A stretch of DNA of 64,000 nucleotides, from positions 8,569,501 to 8,633,500 of the forward strand of contig OZ020307.1 of NCBI GenBank assembly GCA_963971305.1, written 5' to 3'. Shown here piece by piece: positions 1 to 11,838 of this stretch. Within the stretch, counting starts at the first letter, position 1; each line of letters opens with the position of its first letter. The notes under the pieces are model-generated. The model was not told the DNA's origin. It made no database searches and saw only the letters and a list, made by a program, of their open reading frames with translations. Source of the stretch: Arcuatula senhousia (taxonomy: Eukaryota > Mollusca > Bivalvia > Mytilida > Mytilidae). The translations under genes were made by a program, and so were the position numbers.

Positions 1-533
1 ATTTGTCTATGTAATGACAAAAGAATAGAACTACAATATGTTATTGTATTGATAGAGGGGTAGTTGACTCCTGACATTTTCTTCAAAACTTTTGTGATAT
101 ATCTGTGTAAAAGACCTGTATTTATTGTTTGTGTATGTTTTGTGGTGTTTATTTATTCTATTGTATGTGTCTGACACAAGGATAAGGAGATAAACGTGTA
201 TTATTTTTCCATTAGTCCCATTTTATTATCTTTGTACAAAATACAAGTTTTATTTGTAATAATTGATTATGACATTAAATTTCCTGTTATGCAAGACAGA
301 CTTGTTTATTGCTGTGCAACAGGTAAACACAACTATGACAAAAACAAAACAATTCATCATGTTTATAATACTTCAAATCAGTAGCTTTTTGGTAATAAGC
401 CACATTAGTTATGAATTTTATTGAGACTATATTGAAAAACTGACAACTTAATACGGTCAATAAATACAAAATACAAAAAATTTATTGGTATTTAAAGCTT
501 TAATATGCCTTCTTGAAAATAGAAATCTTTATA
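1..533. other. No gene recognised
   Basis: AT-rich sequence with several AATAAA-like hexamers near 460-480 and only short chance reading frames. It could be the 3' part of a transcript starting left of the window, but nothing here proves it. Confidence 0.4.
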
Positions 534-1083
534 TGTGTCATAGCCGAAAGGATTAATTGCTAATACCAAGAAAACTACTAATAGTAATACCAAATATCTT
601 GACCAGCTCATGCTTGGAGATGACTTCAGATTGGTAAAGAAGGAAAAAAGCACCAATGGGGCTTTTGAGTGTCAAAAGTCCGAATGGACAAAACCAGTAA
701 ACACGAGCTAGAACAGAATAAAGCAATAAAAACATCAAACAACACAAAATCAAACAAACAGAAATCAACAATGCGACCTCAAGTCGTAACGAGAGTGAAC
801 TCAGGTGCTCTGACGGAAGAGTAAGGAGTTCCTGATTGCTATAGCCCACCCGACTCGATGCAAATTTCCAATGCAGTGTATCAAATCCGGTAAAGGACAA
901 ACCAACATCTGCACTCATCTGAGAGGTAGAAATCCCATATTTGTCTGTGAGCGGAGGATGTCTTCCATAGAATTTCTTGAGTGAAGACAACAACCGAGGA
1001 GCAACATAACCCTGTGTTAGTAATTTTTGTGTTAGACGTGACGTTCTGCCAAGGAAATTGATCTATGGAGTAACGAATGGATT
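534..1083 (-). pseudogene. Frameshifted copy 1 of a paired ORF-bearing repeat
   Basis: Read on the minus strand, this copy encodes a peptide with the segment DKYGIS, then MSADVGLSFTGFDTL, then YSNQELLTLP, then a strongly hydrophobic stretch (ALLISVCLILCCLMFLLL) that looks like a membrane segment, ending near SPIGAF. A related copy lies about 830 bp further on at 1414-1925. Relative to that copy there is one extra base near 973-976, which moves the upstream part (motif CCSSVVVFTQEI) into another frame, so this copy looks broken. A short sequence beginning TGTCATAGCCGAAAGG sits on both sides (about 538 and 1087). I do not recognise the protein; it may be an exon of a multicopy gene or part of a mobile repeat. 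Confidence 0.4.
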
Positions 1084-1413
1084 GTGTCATAGCCGAAAGG
1101 ATTAATTGCTAATACCAAGAAAACTACGAATAGTAATAGGTTTTTTTTATATCTTTGTCACAAAGAACAAAGACGAGAAGAATCGACCAAAAGGTTAACC
1201 AAGAACAAAGTTCTAGTTAAAACAGACGCATAAAAATAAGCCTTTTGTTAATTAAATTTAAATGACTAAAATAAGACAATGGGAAAATGTAAATGAAGCT
1301 TCTCTCTAAAAAAAAAACATTAAAACAACAACAATTAAAAACATATTTTTGAGAATTTGAATTTTATGTACTTACTTAAGAAAAAAACATATACAAATCG
1401 TTTTTCGAAAATA

Positions 1414-1925
1414 CAGTAATACCAAATGTCTTGGCCAGCTCATGCTTGGAGATGGATATTTCAGAATAACTTCAGATTGTTAAAGAAGCAAAAAGGCACC
1501 AATGGGGCTTTCGAGTGTCAAAAGTCCGGATGGGCAACGACAAAACCAGTAAACACGAGCTAGAACAGAACGAAGCAACAAAAACATAAAAAAACACAAA
1601 TTCAAACAAACAGAAATCAACAATGCGAACTCAAGTCGTAACGAGAGTGAACTTAGGTGCTCCGCCGGAAGAGTAAGCAGCTCCTGATTGCTATAGCACA
1701 TCCGGTTCCAATTCAAATTCAGTGTATCAAATCCGGTAAAGGACAAACCAACATCTGCACTCATCTCAGAGAAAGAAATCCCATATTTGTCTTGGAGCGC
1801 AGAATGTCTTCCGTAGATTTCTTGAGTGAAGACAGCAGCCGAGGAGCAACATAACCATGCCTGTGGTAGCAATTTTTGTGTCAGACGTTCTTCCAAGGAA
1901 ATCGATCTCTGGAGTAACGAATAAA
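1414..1925 (-). CDS. Unrecognised ORF, copy 2 of the paired repeat (possible membrane-protein exon)
   Basis: An open frame of about 138 codons (1480-1896) contains the same segments as the copy at 534-1083, but undisturbed: CCSSAAVFTQEI, YGRH, DKYGIS, MSADVGLSFTGFDTL, YSNQELLTLP, a hydrophobic segment (FALLISVCLNLCFFMFLLL) and SPIGAF. Between the copies two length differences inside the shared frame are both 6 nt (near 1530-1540 and 1695-1710), which keeps the frame and hints at past coding constraint. There is no convincing start, promoter or splice site, and I do not recognise the family. It may be an exon, an old gene copy or a repeat with a chance ORF. Confidence 0.35.
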
Positions 1926-2073
1926 TTTTGATACGTAAACCTCATAAGCTGGAACGGACGGAATGTTGCTGCACAAGAAGGGAAAGTTGACTATTGATAA
2001 GTTGAAGTCATCAAGTTTGTTATAAAGTTTTGTTGAACGCTTTCCTTGAGAGTCTATTTCAAGATGTATTACT

Positions 2074-2770
2074 AAATATGAATTCTTTATTTGGATTTCG
2101 TTTGGCTTAATGTATTTTGAACATCTTTTCCATATCCTTTCTTAAATTATCTAGTGCTGCTGATGAGAAATAAAATTCCGGAATGGCCATACAGCTAAAA
2201 CAAAATAATTGCAGTTGGAGTTTAACATATTTGTTATGGTCTCATGTTCATTTACTCCATATCCTTTTATAAAATATTTATTACAGGAATTTGTCTTTAA
2301 TGCCGTGTGTAGAACAGTATTTCAAATGTATGCTCTATATTATTCTTAGATATGGTGTAATTGTACACGGGATTATTTCTTATGTGTACACTTTGTTTAA
2401 TACTATTATTTTAATTTATGTAAATTATAAACCCTAAAGGTTTAACTCCCTCCTTAGATATATCCGATACCCCAGCTATCATCGATAACCCGTCGCTGGT
2501 TGCCCCCGTTGTAAAGGGGTAGTTTTTCAAATAAATAAATATACATGTATACGTATTTCTGAAATAACTACTAGTAATTATTCGGATTTCATTTAGTTTT
2601 ATGTATTTTCAAAACATTTTTTTTTCTAATTGTGGATTTCCTTTGTTTGGGTTTTATTGCTGCTGACGATCTCGAGGAATAAAATTCCTAAATGGCCATA
2701 CAGCTCATGAAAATAATTGCAGTTGGAATTTATATATGTGTTATGGCCTCATGTTTATTAACTCATATCC
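2074..2770. repeat. Direct-repeat pair, about 200 bp each
   Basis: Positions 2074-2272 and 2570-2770 share a diverged sequence (GGATTTC-TTTGG or TTTAG, then GCTGCTGA, then GAATGGCCATACAGCT or AAATGGCCATACAGCT, then AATAATTGCAGTTGGA, then ATGGTCTCATGTT or ATGGCCTCATGTT). The second copy runs into the reverse-transcriptase relic that follows, so these may be 3' ends of copies of the same mobile element. No gene seen between them. Confidence 0.45.
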
Positions 2771-3612
2771 TTAAATATAAAGCAGACTTCTTCGAATCCG
2801 AAGAACAAATTGAAGTTAAAAGAGATCTCTTTTTTTTGTCTACTAGTAACAAGAGATTGTAAGAAGTCTGCTTCATATAAATGCAAAAAAAAATAATCAG
2901 CAAGCAAAGTTGCACAGTTAGTGCACATTTGAATCCGGCCTATCGTTTGCTGAAAACACATCCACCAACTGAACAAATATGTTGTCTATAAGAAAATTGA
3001 GCATGTCTATTATTTGATCGTCTGTAAATTTGTTATTTTTCTTAGACTCTTTGATGAAAAGTAAGTCTTAGTATAATCGACTTCCAGATATTTGTACCTG
3101 CGTTTTCCATTCTTTTTGAAAAAGCTGCGTTTAATCATCTGTGCCAATCGTGATTCGAGTTTTTCATATGGAAAAGAAGTGTAAAGTGTAAAGAAATCGA
3201 AAGTTTGATGCTGTTGCAAGATGAAACTGGCCAGTTCTTTCGAATTTATCAGGATCCACATTTGGTCGACAGCATTTCTAGAATAACAACAATCGTAATA
3301 TTTCTGGAGGCCAGATTTTATTGCCGTCAGTATTGAAGTCAACAGAACTGAAAGAGGTTTAGTGGTACATTTAGATGACCCCAATGTGAATCGCTGTTTG
3401 GATGGATTTTAATGTCATTTAGGAATACAATACAGGGATGAAATGTCGTGATTAATAGCACCAACAGAAAGGCCGAAGAAGGAAATGATAGATTTGTGAT
3501 TGTCAATCATTTCCTCCTTAAACAGTGTTGTAGCTATGTATGTTTCGTTATAGCTGGTACAACCAATCCCTAATTCAGTTGTCAAACAGTCAATATATTG
3601 TTTGTCGCACAC
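2758..3612 (-). pseudogene. Degenerate Penelope-like reverse transcriptase relic
   Basis: Read on the minus strand, three ORF pieces line up in the order expected for one reverse transcriptase. 3415-3612 ends in SSLYCIPK; two in-frame stop codons follow near 3400-3414. 3010-3384 holds SSKCTTKPLSVLLTSIL, then YSRNAVDQMWIL, then TFDFFTLYTSFP, which resembles RT motif A. 2758-2976 holds CTNCATLLADYFF (motif B region) and YEADFLQ. The place where the catalytic YxDD motif would be reads as FEEV. From memory of the family, these segments resemble the Penelope-like RT group common in molluscs and cnidarians; the family name is inference. The stops, frame breaks and lost catalytic motif make it a dead copy. 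A smaller relic lies at 39.36-39.51 kb and the start of another copy at the right edge. Confidence 0.7.
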
Positions 3613-4470
3613 AAAAATGATGTTATTTGGTGCTTTTCATGCAGGTAAAAAAGCATATTTGTCATGTAAGGTGGACAATATTTTTGTCAAAATACATGAA
3701 TTAAAGATAACACAGTTTAAATAACTTTGAGCGAATATTATTCATGCACCAAATAAATCTTATTACGCAATGTAAAAGTTAAATTAAGCAAAGACATATT
3801 CTTTATCATAATGATTCAAAATTTCTGTGTTTCGGAGTAAAAAAATATGTGAAGTCACGGGGCTATAAAAAGGCAAACAAAGGCCAACCTTGTCTCATTC
3901 CTCTCAAACTATTTAATCAGATCGATGATAAAATCATTTTGTAATTTGAGAAAAAATGAGACAAGGTTATCCTTCGTTTGCCTTTCTCTTTTTTATTATT
4001 GTCTAGCAGTCTCACCGAAAATTAAAAATGTTATTGTTATTTACAGTGGGTATGATATTAAGATAAGCATAAATCCAAATGTTTTTCCCACTTTAAAGCT
4101 TTTTTCATCAGTCCGTCATTTCACTTATAATTTTCACTCTAGGTCTTTATTATCTTTGAATTTCATGGGATGATTTCAACTGTTTTTCTACTGAACTGGA
4201 CGATTTTCTTTAAATACGTTCATCATGGATAGTGGCAACTGTGGATGCATTAAACTGTTGCTTTTCTTTTTAACTATCAAACGTGGGTCGTTCTTAATAG
4301 GTAAAAGACTATTAAAGAATATACAAAGTCAAGTTTGAAATGCTTTTCAAAGTTCAAAACCAAAACACAAGAAGGGAGAAACGTGTTCTTAAACTTTTAA
4401 GATACAAATAACGCAGATTGCTGATTTTATGTTCTTAAAGTACAAAAGTTAAAAGACATGTACTTTAGAA
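3613..4470. other. Intergenic, no gene seen
   Basis: AT-rich DNA with only short reading frames. Nothing recognisable apart from a short repeated phrase about 'GAGACAAGGTT' near 3957-3967 and its complement near 3886-3895. Confidence 0.4.
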
Positions 4471-4473
4471 AAA

Positions 4474-4490
4474 GATATAAATAGCTCGAA
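4474..4490 (+). promoter_or_regulatory. Candidate TATA box for the secreted VWC-like gene
   Basis: The sequence GATATAAATAG is a good TATA-type element. Transcription would start about 30 bp downstream, leaving a 5' UTR of roughly 370 nt before the ATG at 4887. A weaker alternative, ATATATATATTC near 4810, would give a 5' UTR of about 45 nt. Neither is proven. Confidence 0.4.
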
Positions 4491-4886
4491 TTCCTGCTTT
4501 ACTGATTGATGAGTTCCTGTTCTCATTACTAGACACACAGAAGAGAAGACGTCACGTGCGCCAGTGTTATTGAACATGTTTGTACAACTGTATTATGCGT
4601 TTTATTACATGTTTGTTTATTTACATGCATTACACAATAATTAATTGCAATAAAACTGAAGGTCATTTGATACCTCTGTGTATATATGACCGGGGTAAAC
4701 AATAAACTTAGACCCTATACCCGAGACTTTAAGACAGTCGGAAGTTAAAGACGTCAGAGCTCCAGCGTTTGATGACGACATAGCATCAGGTGGCGTGGGA
4801 GAACATTGGAATATATATATTCTGCAATACACAATTCTGCTATAGAAATCAAGTTTCAAGTATAAACCTAATTGATAAACAGGACC

Positions 4887-6773
4887 ATGTCTGGAATATC
4901 TATTCTTTTGATAACTATATTGATAACCGTGTGTGAAGGACAGAGCATCTGGAATAGACCACCTGTTTATGTTATTGAACGTTTTCCAGTGTCGGAATCA
5001 CAAAACACTAAGTTCCCCCTAAAAGGATCAGGTTCGGGATTGCCGTTCGTTGTTACACCTATGGAGACAGTACTTGCGGAAAAGCCAAGCGCTGGATCAA
5101 AGACTAAGAAGGAATCCTCGACACCCTTACCGAAGCTTGTCAAGGACATATCAACATACCACAAGGCCAAAATTGAGTCTCTTCATACGCCATGTCACCA
5201 AACGTAAGTTTATTATGTGGTACTGATTTAAAAAGTAATTTGATAGTGTTTGTATTCTTTAAAATTTCAAATAACGTTTCAAATGAGCAAATTTCAAGTT
5301 CAAGATTGAAAAGAAAAATGCTGAACTAAAACTGGGGTTTCATCAATATCAAATATGAAATTAAAGAAAGCTACCACCAAACAAGTTTTAAGAAAAAAGA
5401 AACCTGAAGATTAGAACCATAAAAAATAAATTTTACATTGATAAAATCATTAAGAGATCTTTGCAATATTTGATCTTCACTAATTTTGATGTTTGTATTA
5501 CAGAGGTTGTCAGAAAGGAAGTCAGTGTGTCTACGACCGGATGTGGATGTGTCCGGTTTATATTCTAGAATTAGACTGCGCCTGTAAACCAGGTAAACGA
5601 ATTTAAACTTTGAAAATGAATAATGGAAAAAAAAACCAACTAAAAATAGGGCATCTAATGGGACATTAAATGATACCCCGCCACGATATAATATCAATAG
5701 TTCATAAAAATTGATTTTTCAAAGTGGCCAATCTCAAAAACTGTTTTTCAGATCATGCTGGAAATTAAACTTGACCTGTATTTTATTGTACTAAACAGAT
5801 GTGCAAAATATAATTCAAATCCCTTGACGCGTTTTCAAGTTATTGATCGGAAAACCTCGGGGGACGGACGGACGGACAGACACCGAAAGAAACTGGGGGT
5901 ATTTCATAATACATCGCCACTTCGTCTGGAGGGGTATAAAAATATCTAGGTATAGTAACGACGTTAAACTCCCCAGTCAGTCAGTCGTTGACCGGCAATT
6001 AAATGCTAATTTAACTTATCAATAGGGATTGCAGTAACTCCATAGTAAATATAAACTGTCGTTCGGTGTTTTTTTTTTTTTTGTAAATCAGACACAGGTA
6101 CAAAGGGGGAAGAGTAGAGAACGTTTCTTACATAACAAACTCATGCTTTTTCTGTTTTTTAGGTTGTGCAGTGGGAAATACCTTCATTCCAATGGGGAAA
6201 ACATTGACAATGGACGAATGTGGTAATAAGTGTTCCTGTCGAGACCCCAATGGAGAGGTAGGCTTGCTTTGCTTTTTTACTTTTAAGTCATTTTGTAAAG
6301 AGCTGCTTCGTTAAATATTTGACATAGTATCTAATGGAAAGTGTTATTCTACATATCATTATAGTTTGTTTGCAAGTTTGTTTCATAAAATACTGAAAAA
6401 AATCATAGAATTTTTAAAAATTATAAATAAGAAATTCTTGTCTGTTATCAAGTGCGATTTTTTTAAATTTATTCTCATTTATTTTTTCCTATAGGCAGTT
6501 TGTACGAAAAAGAAATGTGATCCAATCCCTAAAGAGAAAGACGTCAACATGGACTCCTTGTTAAAATACATAAAGAAATTGGTCAACATAAAGTTACAAG
6601 ACAAGGAAACCCCCGTCGTTACAGAAAAACCTCTCACGAAAACCGGCGCAAGTGGAGATGTCGAGCAGCGCAGAACAACATCAAATGACATAAAAACGTC
6701 ACATAAAATAGGATTCGTGGCTGAAACGAGATTCCCATACAATCCACACCGGCCAATGTATGTAAGGACATAA
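4887..6773 (+). CDS. Secreted cysteine-rich protein with a VWC-like domain (4 exons, 259 aa)
   Basis: Exons by GT-AG sites and frame: 4887-5203, 5504-5592, 6163-6257, 6495-6773 (780 nt including the TAA stop). The ATG at 4887 opens a signal peptide (ISILLITILITV, cleavage likely after CEG). A basic, Pro/Thr/Lys-rich stretch follows. The middle two exons carry most of the cysteines; the segment from GCAVGNTF through CGNKCSCRDPNGEAVC to KKKCDP has the CxCxxxxGxxxC spacing of von Willebrand factor C-like domains. The C-terminal exon is charged and has no further cysteines. It is most likely exported to extracellular matrix, shell, byssus or haemolymph, but that choice is inference. AATAAA signals follow at 6809 and 6907. 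I do not recognise a named orthologue. The exon model is strong because all three junctions keep frame and the last exon ends cleanly. Confidence 0.8.
5690..6000. repeat. Intronic interspersed repeat with GGAC microsatellite
   Basis: Intron 2 of the VWC-like gene contains a GACGGACGGACGGACAGACA tract (5862-5881), followed by GGGGTATAAAAAT, and CAGTCAGTCAGTCG near 5977-5990. A similar tail occurs at 8900-8970 in another repeat, so this is probably an interspersed element. Its boundaries are not clear. Confidence 0.45.
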
Positions 6774-6808
6774 TATGATGACATGTTTTATGATTCAATG
6801 CACAGAGT

Positions 6809-6912
6809 AATAAACTGTTTGATTGATATGTTGCAAAAGTCCCAAATTGACTGTACTGGTTATCTAAGTGCTGGTTATGATTAATCTTGCTTTAATGAGA
6901 TCTGTCAATAAA
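6809..6912 (+). terminator. Polyadenylation signals of the VWC-like gene
   Basis: Canonical AATAAA hexamers lie 36 nt (6809-6814) and 134 nt (6907-6912) after the stop codon. Either could direct 3' end formation. Confidence 0.55.
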
Positions 6913-8320
6913 AGTATTTATAGATTTTATAGACATTTCCTTTCCTAATCATTCAGATATTTTTTTGGTTTCCACTCACTGAATTCATACATGTTTTTAA
7001 TAAAGTGAACAACACTGAAAACAACCAAAAGTTTCTTTAGACATTTTTCTTTGTCTTGATATGATATTGCCAATTCAGTAAAATGATCAGCAAAAAATCA
7101 CAGGGGAAATTTTCATACCTAAATATGACAGCTTCTGGGAACATGACATAAAAATGTAAGAAATGTAACATTTTATGAACTAATATTTTTGAGTAATACC
7201 ATATCCATAAATATGTTACATACATTGACAAGATGTAGCTTAAAGGCATAAATATTGTGTAATGAAATCATAACATATTTAACCATAAATGTGTTAAGTC
7301 TTTTGAGGTACATGGAAATCATGCATCTAGATTTTAACTTTGCATTTATAGAATCTAGTATATCACTTTGAAACTACTATTTATTACCACGCAAACGCGT
7401 CAGAAAACATTCAAACTAAACAAGGTGTACGGCAGGGTTGTCCTATATCGTTTAATCTTAAAAAATGTCGTATGGTTACTATTCGTTATACACATACACA
7501 CATGCACTATAAAGTAAAGAAGTTAGTACAAACTCAATTCACATATCAAGAATGTTGTAACTATATGTAAATAAAAAGTTTATTTACATGTAAAGCGGTA
7601 CAAAAAAATAAATGAAAATAACTGAAGATTATCAAACAGGATACACACACAAAAAACCCCAACACCAATGAAAAATTTGGATGTTGATCCAGCTCATTGT
7701 CAAGTTTTCAACATACAAATGACAAAAGACAAAAAATGCAGGTCAAAATTTCGTAAATGATAAGATGATAACAATAAGTCTTTTTTTATTAGAAAAGCTT
7801 GAAAAAGATACCAATTGAAATATTTTTTTTTCGTACAATGTGGTTAAATAAATAGTAACTATATTGTAGTAAAATAAAACGTTGCCATTATAGGGTTTAG
7901 CTTATATGAAATGAAATCTAGGCAATAAATTTTGCTACGGCTGTCAGGGTTTGGTAAAAAAAAGACCAGTAGGACGGCTAAATAATAAAATAAATATAAA
8001 AATAAAAGTAACCTAATTATCGTAAACCCAAACATATCAATCAGGTACCAAACTTAAAACTTACACAAACTTATGCTATAAGGATCTAAGGATTAAACAA
8101 GTTTATCAATTTAATTACTATGGACTTTCTATCAATTGTTTACACAAAAATGTTGAAATATTCAGTCTTGTGTGCCATTTCACAACTTTAACTCATTATG
8201 TACGATTATGGGTCCCTTAAACCCATATTTTTTCCTTTCAGTAAGAGTTTGCTAAAACATAAGCCTTAACCATTTAAGACGTTTACAAAAAAAATCACTC
8301 TCTAGAGCAAAATCATGAAA
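6913..8320. other. Intergenic, no gene seen
   Basis: AT-rich sequence without a reading frame that resembles a protein and without an obvious repeat boundary. Confidence 0.4.
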
Positions 8321-9110
8321 AAGTGCACATTTTGACCTGTAAAGGACTAAAACCCCTACAAGACTTCGACCCAATGGAGAGTTTTGTAGAGCTTAGTGAG
8401 CTGAAGGATTAAGCGACCAACACTTTGTCTCAATCTGCAAAAGTTCTCATTCTATATAGCAAAAACATGAAAACCAAGTATATCTGCGAGCTTAAGCTCA
8501 CTAGTTATACTCCAGCTTCCAAAATTATGCCTAGTGTACAAACTTAAGTATTCAGTAAACAGAAAGTAGATGACCTATGAGCTTGTGTCAAATGTGTGTA
8601 AAAATCTAGGTATTCGGTAAACAGGAAGTAGATGGCCAAGGAGCTTACAATAGCTATACACCATATGGCACTATAGGCCAGCTATACGCAAAGTATCAGA
8701 CCTCTACGTCATGTTATTGCATAGAAAACTATGATGAAAAAATTGCATCGATGTCCATTGTAAAAACCTATTTACATTATTCGGCAAACAGGAATTAGCT
8801 GACATAGTCACCGTACTATAGGATAAATCTGTATGCAAAATATCAGACCTCTTCGTTATGTAGTTGCATGGAAAAAGGTGACGGGAATTTTTTTAAGGAC
8901 GAACTAATGGACGGTCGGACAAGGGTAAAACAGTATACACACCACTTCTTCGAAACGGGGATATAAAAATCTATTTTGACCATAAAATGGCCATAACCCC
9001 TACAAGGGGGCATTTGACAACTTCAACCCGATGGAGATTTTTTAAAGAGCTTAAGGAGATAAAGGTCCGTTTGTCCGGGGGACACAAAACGCATGCCCTA
9101 TACATTTTGC
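8320..9110. repeat. Diverged interspersed repeat
   Basis: Two related segments (about 8335-8420 and 8980-9070) share CCCCTACAAG, CGACCCAATGGAGA / AACCCGATGGAGA and AGAGCTTA. Between them a phrase of the type 'TATTC(A/G)G(T/C)AAACAG(G/A)AA' recurs at about 8550, 8610 and 8778. This looks like an old repeat with internal repetition. Confidence 0.4.
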
Positions 9111-11111
9111 AGGTAGAAATGTCGGAAGAATTCGACTACTGATGGGAATCACATGTATGACATAAAGTTGATTTTATGGATGTGAATATATATCTTACAG
9201 CAGTCAGGGGCCACAACTCACGATTGCAATAGGAAGCTTCCTTACAAAAAACATCATATCCAAATTGTGCTACAATAGATTAACTACAACTAATGTTTTT
9301 GTAAGGAAAACTAGTTTCTGCAGTTAAATAGTTCTATTGAAATGATAGGAGCTTGTTGCACATCTACTTTATTTTGAATGTTTTTGCTGTTTGTATGTTA
9401 TTTGATCATGTTTCAAAACTTGTGTATACTTCAATACACATGTGTAGTGTTACCAAAAATTGATCAATATTTTGGCTAAACTGTTGCAATGGACCTTCCT
9501 CAAATTTCAGAGATGAACCTGCATTTGCTCCACATTGACTTAATTTTTATCATATAATGAAGATAAGAGATAAAAGCTTTTCATTGTGTTTTATTTTATA
9601 TTGCTATTTATAATTGGATTTTGATTTCAAACAATCGTTTTTCTTTTAAACAAAAGGACCAAAGAAATTCAAATTCATAACCAGGAACACAGAAAATGGT
9701 AACATTGCAAAGGAACACACAACACAAATATAACTTGAAATCTGCAATCGGAGATGCCAAATACTACAAAATATAAATATTGAAGTGCAAAAGAGAAGAA
9801 TGACCATTTACCAAGTCCAGTAATGCCTTCAACTCAGACCAAATGCTTACAGCTAAATGAAACCCACATATTGTTTAAGCAGAATGTTTTGATAAATATG
9901 GACATCTCACTCTACAACTAAATCATTGATAATTTGAATATGGAGAAACGACAGTTAATGGCGAGCTTGTACAGCTATATATGGAAAAAGATTGTAGGCA
10001 CAATATTGTTTTATTCTTGGCATGATAATCTAAATTGTCTACCAACACATTCAATTTAACAGTGCACCATTAGCAATCTAATACTTCCTAAATATAGCAG
10101 CCAATCATCTTAAAGTAAAAATGACTTCTAAAAGTTCTGATTCAAATAAATGTTTTGTGTTCTACAGTCAGGATGCAAACAAAATAGACAAGAAAACACA
10201 AAAATTTAGAAAACCCTCCCATAAACTATCATTATCATGCTATAAAAATTAATTCTATTATTCATATCTATACAATTATTCTTTAAACATGAGAAAGATA
10301 TTAATAAATAAAAAATATAATACTCAGAGTAGAAAAAATCTTTTCATTATTCTCAACTTTCTTGACTGCTATAGACATAAATTGAACAATATTAATACCA
10401 TGAAAAATGACATGTTATAAGAATATTATATAAATATATATATGAATAAGATTTATCACAGTTGATGCTTCAATAAATTATAAAATGATTTTCAGTGAAA
10501 AATGTAAAAAAAAAAATAACTAACTCACTAAAATAACATTTGTTCCAGGATAAAAAATACTGTTGTATAATTCAATGATGAATAGCTGCTACTGTATCTA
10601 AATGCATTCAAATATAAAATCTGAGGACTAAATGGCAAACAAATTTAATGTTAGAATAGATAAAAATCAGTATTCAAAAAATCTTTTTTCAAAGCAAAAT
10701 TTTTGAGTTAATTCCAGTTATAAGTATATAGTTTAGCCCTCTTGATTTAAGTTGATACTTTTTTGGCTCCATGACAATTTGCTGTAACGCTGACATTGTA
10801 ATAATAATAATATATATGATATAAAAATATTTAAATGTATAAAAAACAATCACCTTTATCGTATCACAAATGCTTTTAAAATTAAATTAATCATGATAAT
10901 TGAACAAAAAATTAAAATATATTGGACGGAAAAAAAAGCATGAAGTGTTTAAATATCTTTTCCTCTTGCTAAAATGCATAGGAATGGTGTATTAAATGCT
11001 TTAAAAATCTCATTTTTTTCAAACTATATGATTAAAAAAAAAATACACAACCACATTGATGTCCATGGGACATTTTACCCCAACCACAACATCTAAAGTA
11101 TTCTGATAGTG
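9111..11111. other. AT-rich intergenic DNA, no gene seen
   Basis: Long, very AT-rich stretch up to the LTR retrotransposon. I see no coding sequence, RNA gene or structured repeat here. Confidence 0.4.
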
Positions 11112-11824
11112 TTATAACCAAGACCAATCGGGCGACTCCTCATGGTCTGGCTATAGCACAGGGGCTGGGGAAGCTCACATGGCCAGGCTGGGGCTACAGG
11201 CCTTCTGGATTCAAGTTATTGTTCTTTGTTACTTTTTTTGTCTGTATGAGGCTGGTTATTTAAACACTATATCCATTTACGTTTATTAACTTCAGTTCAG
11301 TCAGCAATAACAATTATAACAATTACACATAACAAATCACAAAGTCCTTGGTCAATCAAACATTATAAGTAAAACTACATCTAAATTGTAAAACATAAAC
11401 AAGTGTCATTCTCTATAATTCTCACTAAAGCTATCTATCTGCTGTAACACATTTTTCCAAAACTATATATACAAAATCTTACATAATATTATAGGGTGTT
11501 AGAAATCAATTTAGTTTAATACAACTGTAATCCCAATATCAGATAATCAATAAATACAAGTAAGTAATTTCTTTGTGACATCATCAATGACAGCTTAAAA
11601 TTATCTAAGTTCTTTTTGATCTGGTATTTATCGTGTTAAATATTAAAGTGTTATGTCCTGAAGCAGTATTAGCCAATATTATTCAAAGTTTATCTTATTA
11701 AGTATTTCTTTGATTATTTATCAAGCTGACATTAATTCTTGTATAATTTATAAAGTTTGGTATTAAGTTCTAATTTAACTATTTTATTACATAAAAATAT
11801 TTTATTCAAAATATACTGGTGATA
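11112..11824 (-). repeat. 3' LTR
   Basis: A 713-bp copy of the LTR. It is identical by eye to the right copy except that it lacks one 9-bp repeat (CTGGGGAAG) and has one extra T near 11709. In element orientation it starts TATCACCAGT directly after the polypurine tract. Confidence 0.9.
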
Positions 11825-11838
11825 CTCTCTCCCTTGCT
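11825..11838 (-). other. Polypurine tract of the LTR element
   Basis: The minus strand reads AGCAAGGGAGAGAG immediately upstream of the 3' LTR, the expected place and composition for the plus-strand primer of reverse transcription. Confidence 0.7.

Noticed and set aside
1657..1854. 65-codon ORF on the plus strand
   Set aside because: Antisense shadow of the repeat ORF on the minus strand.
4872..4886. Earlier start for the VWC-like protein
   Set aside because: It would need an ATT start; the ATG at 4887 leads directly into a good signal peptide.
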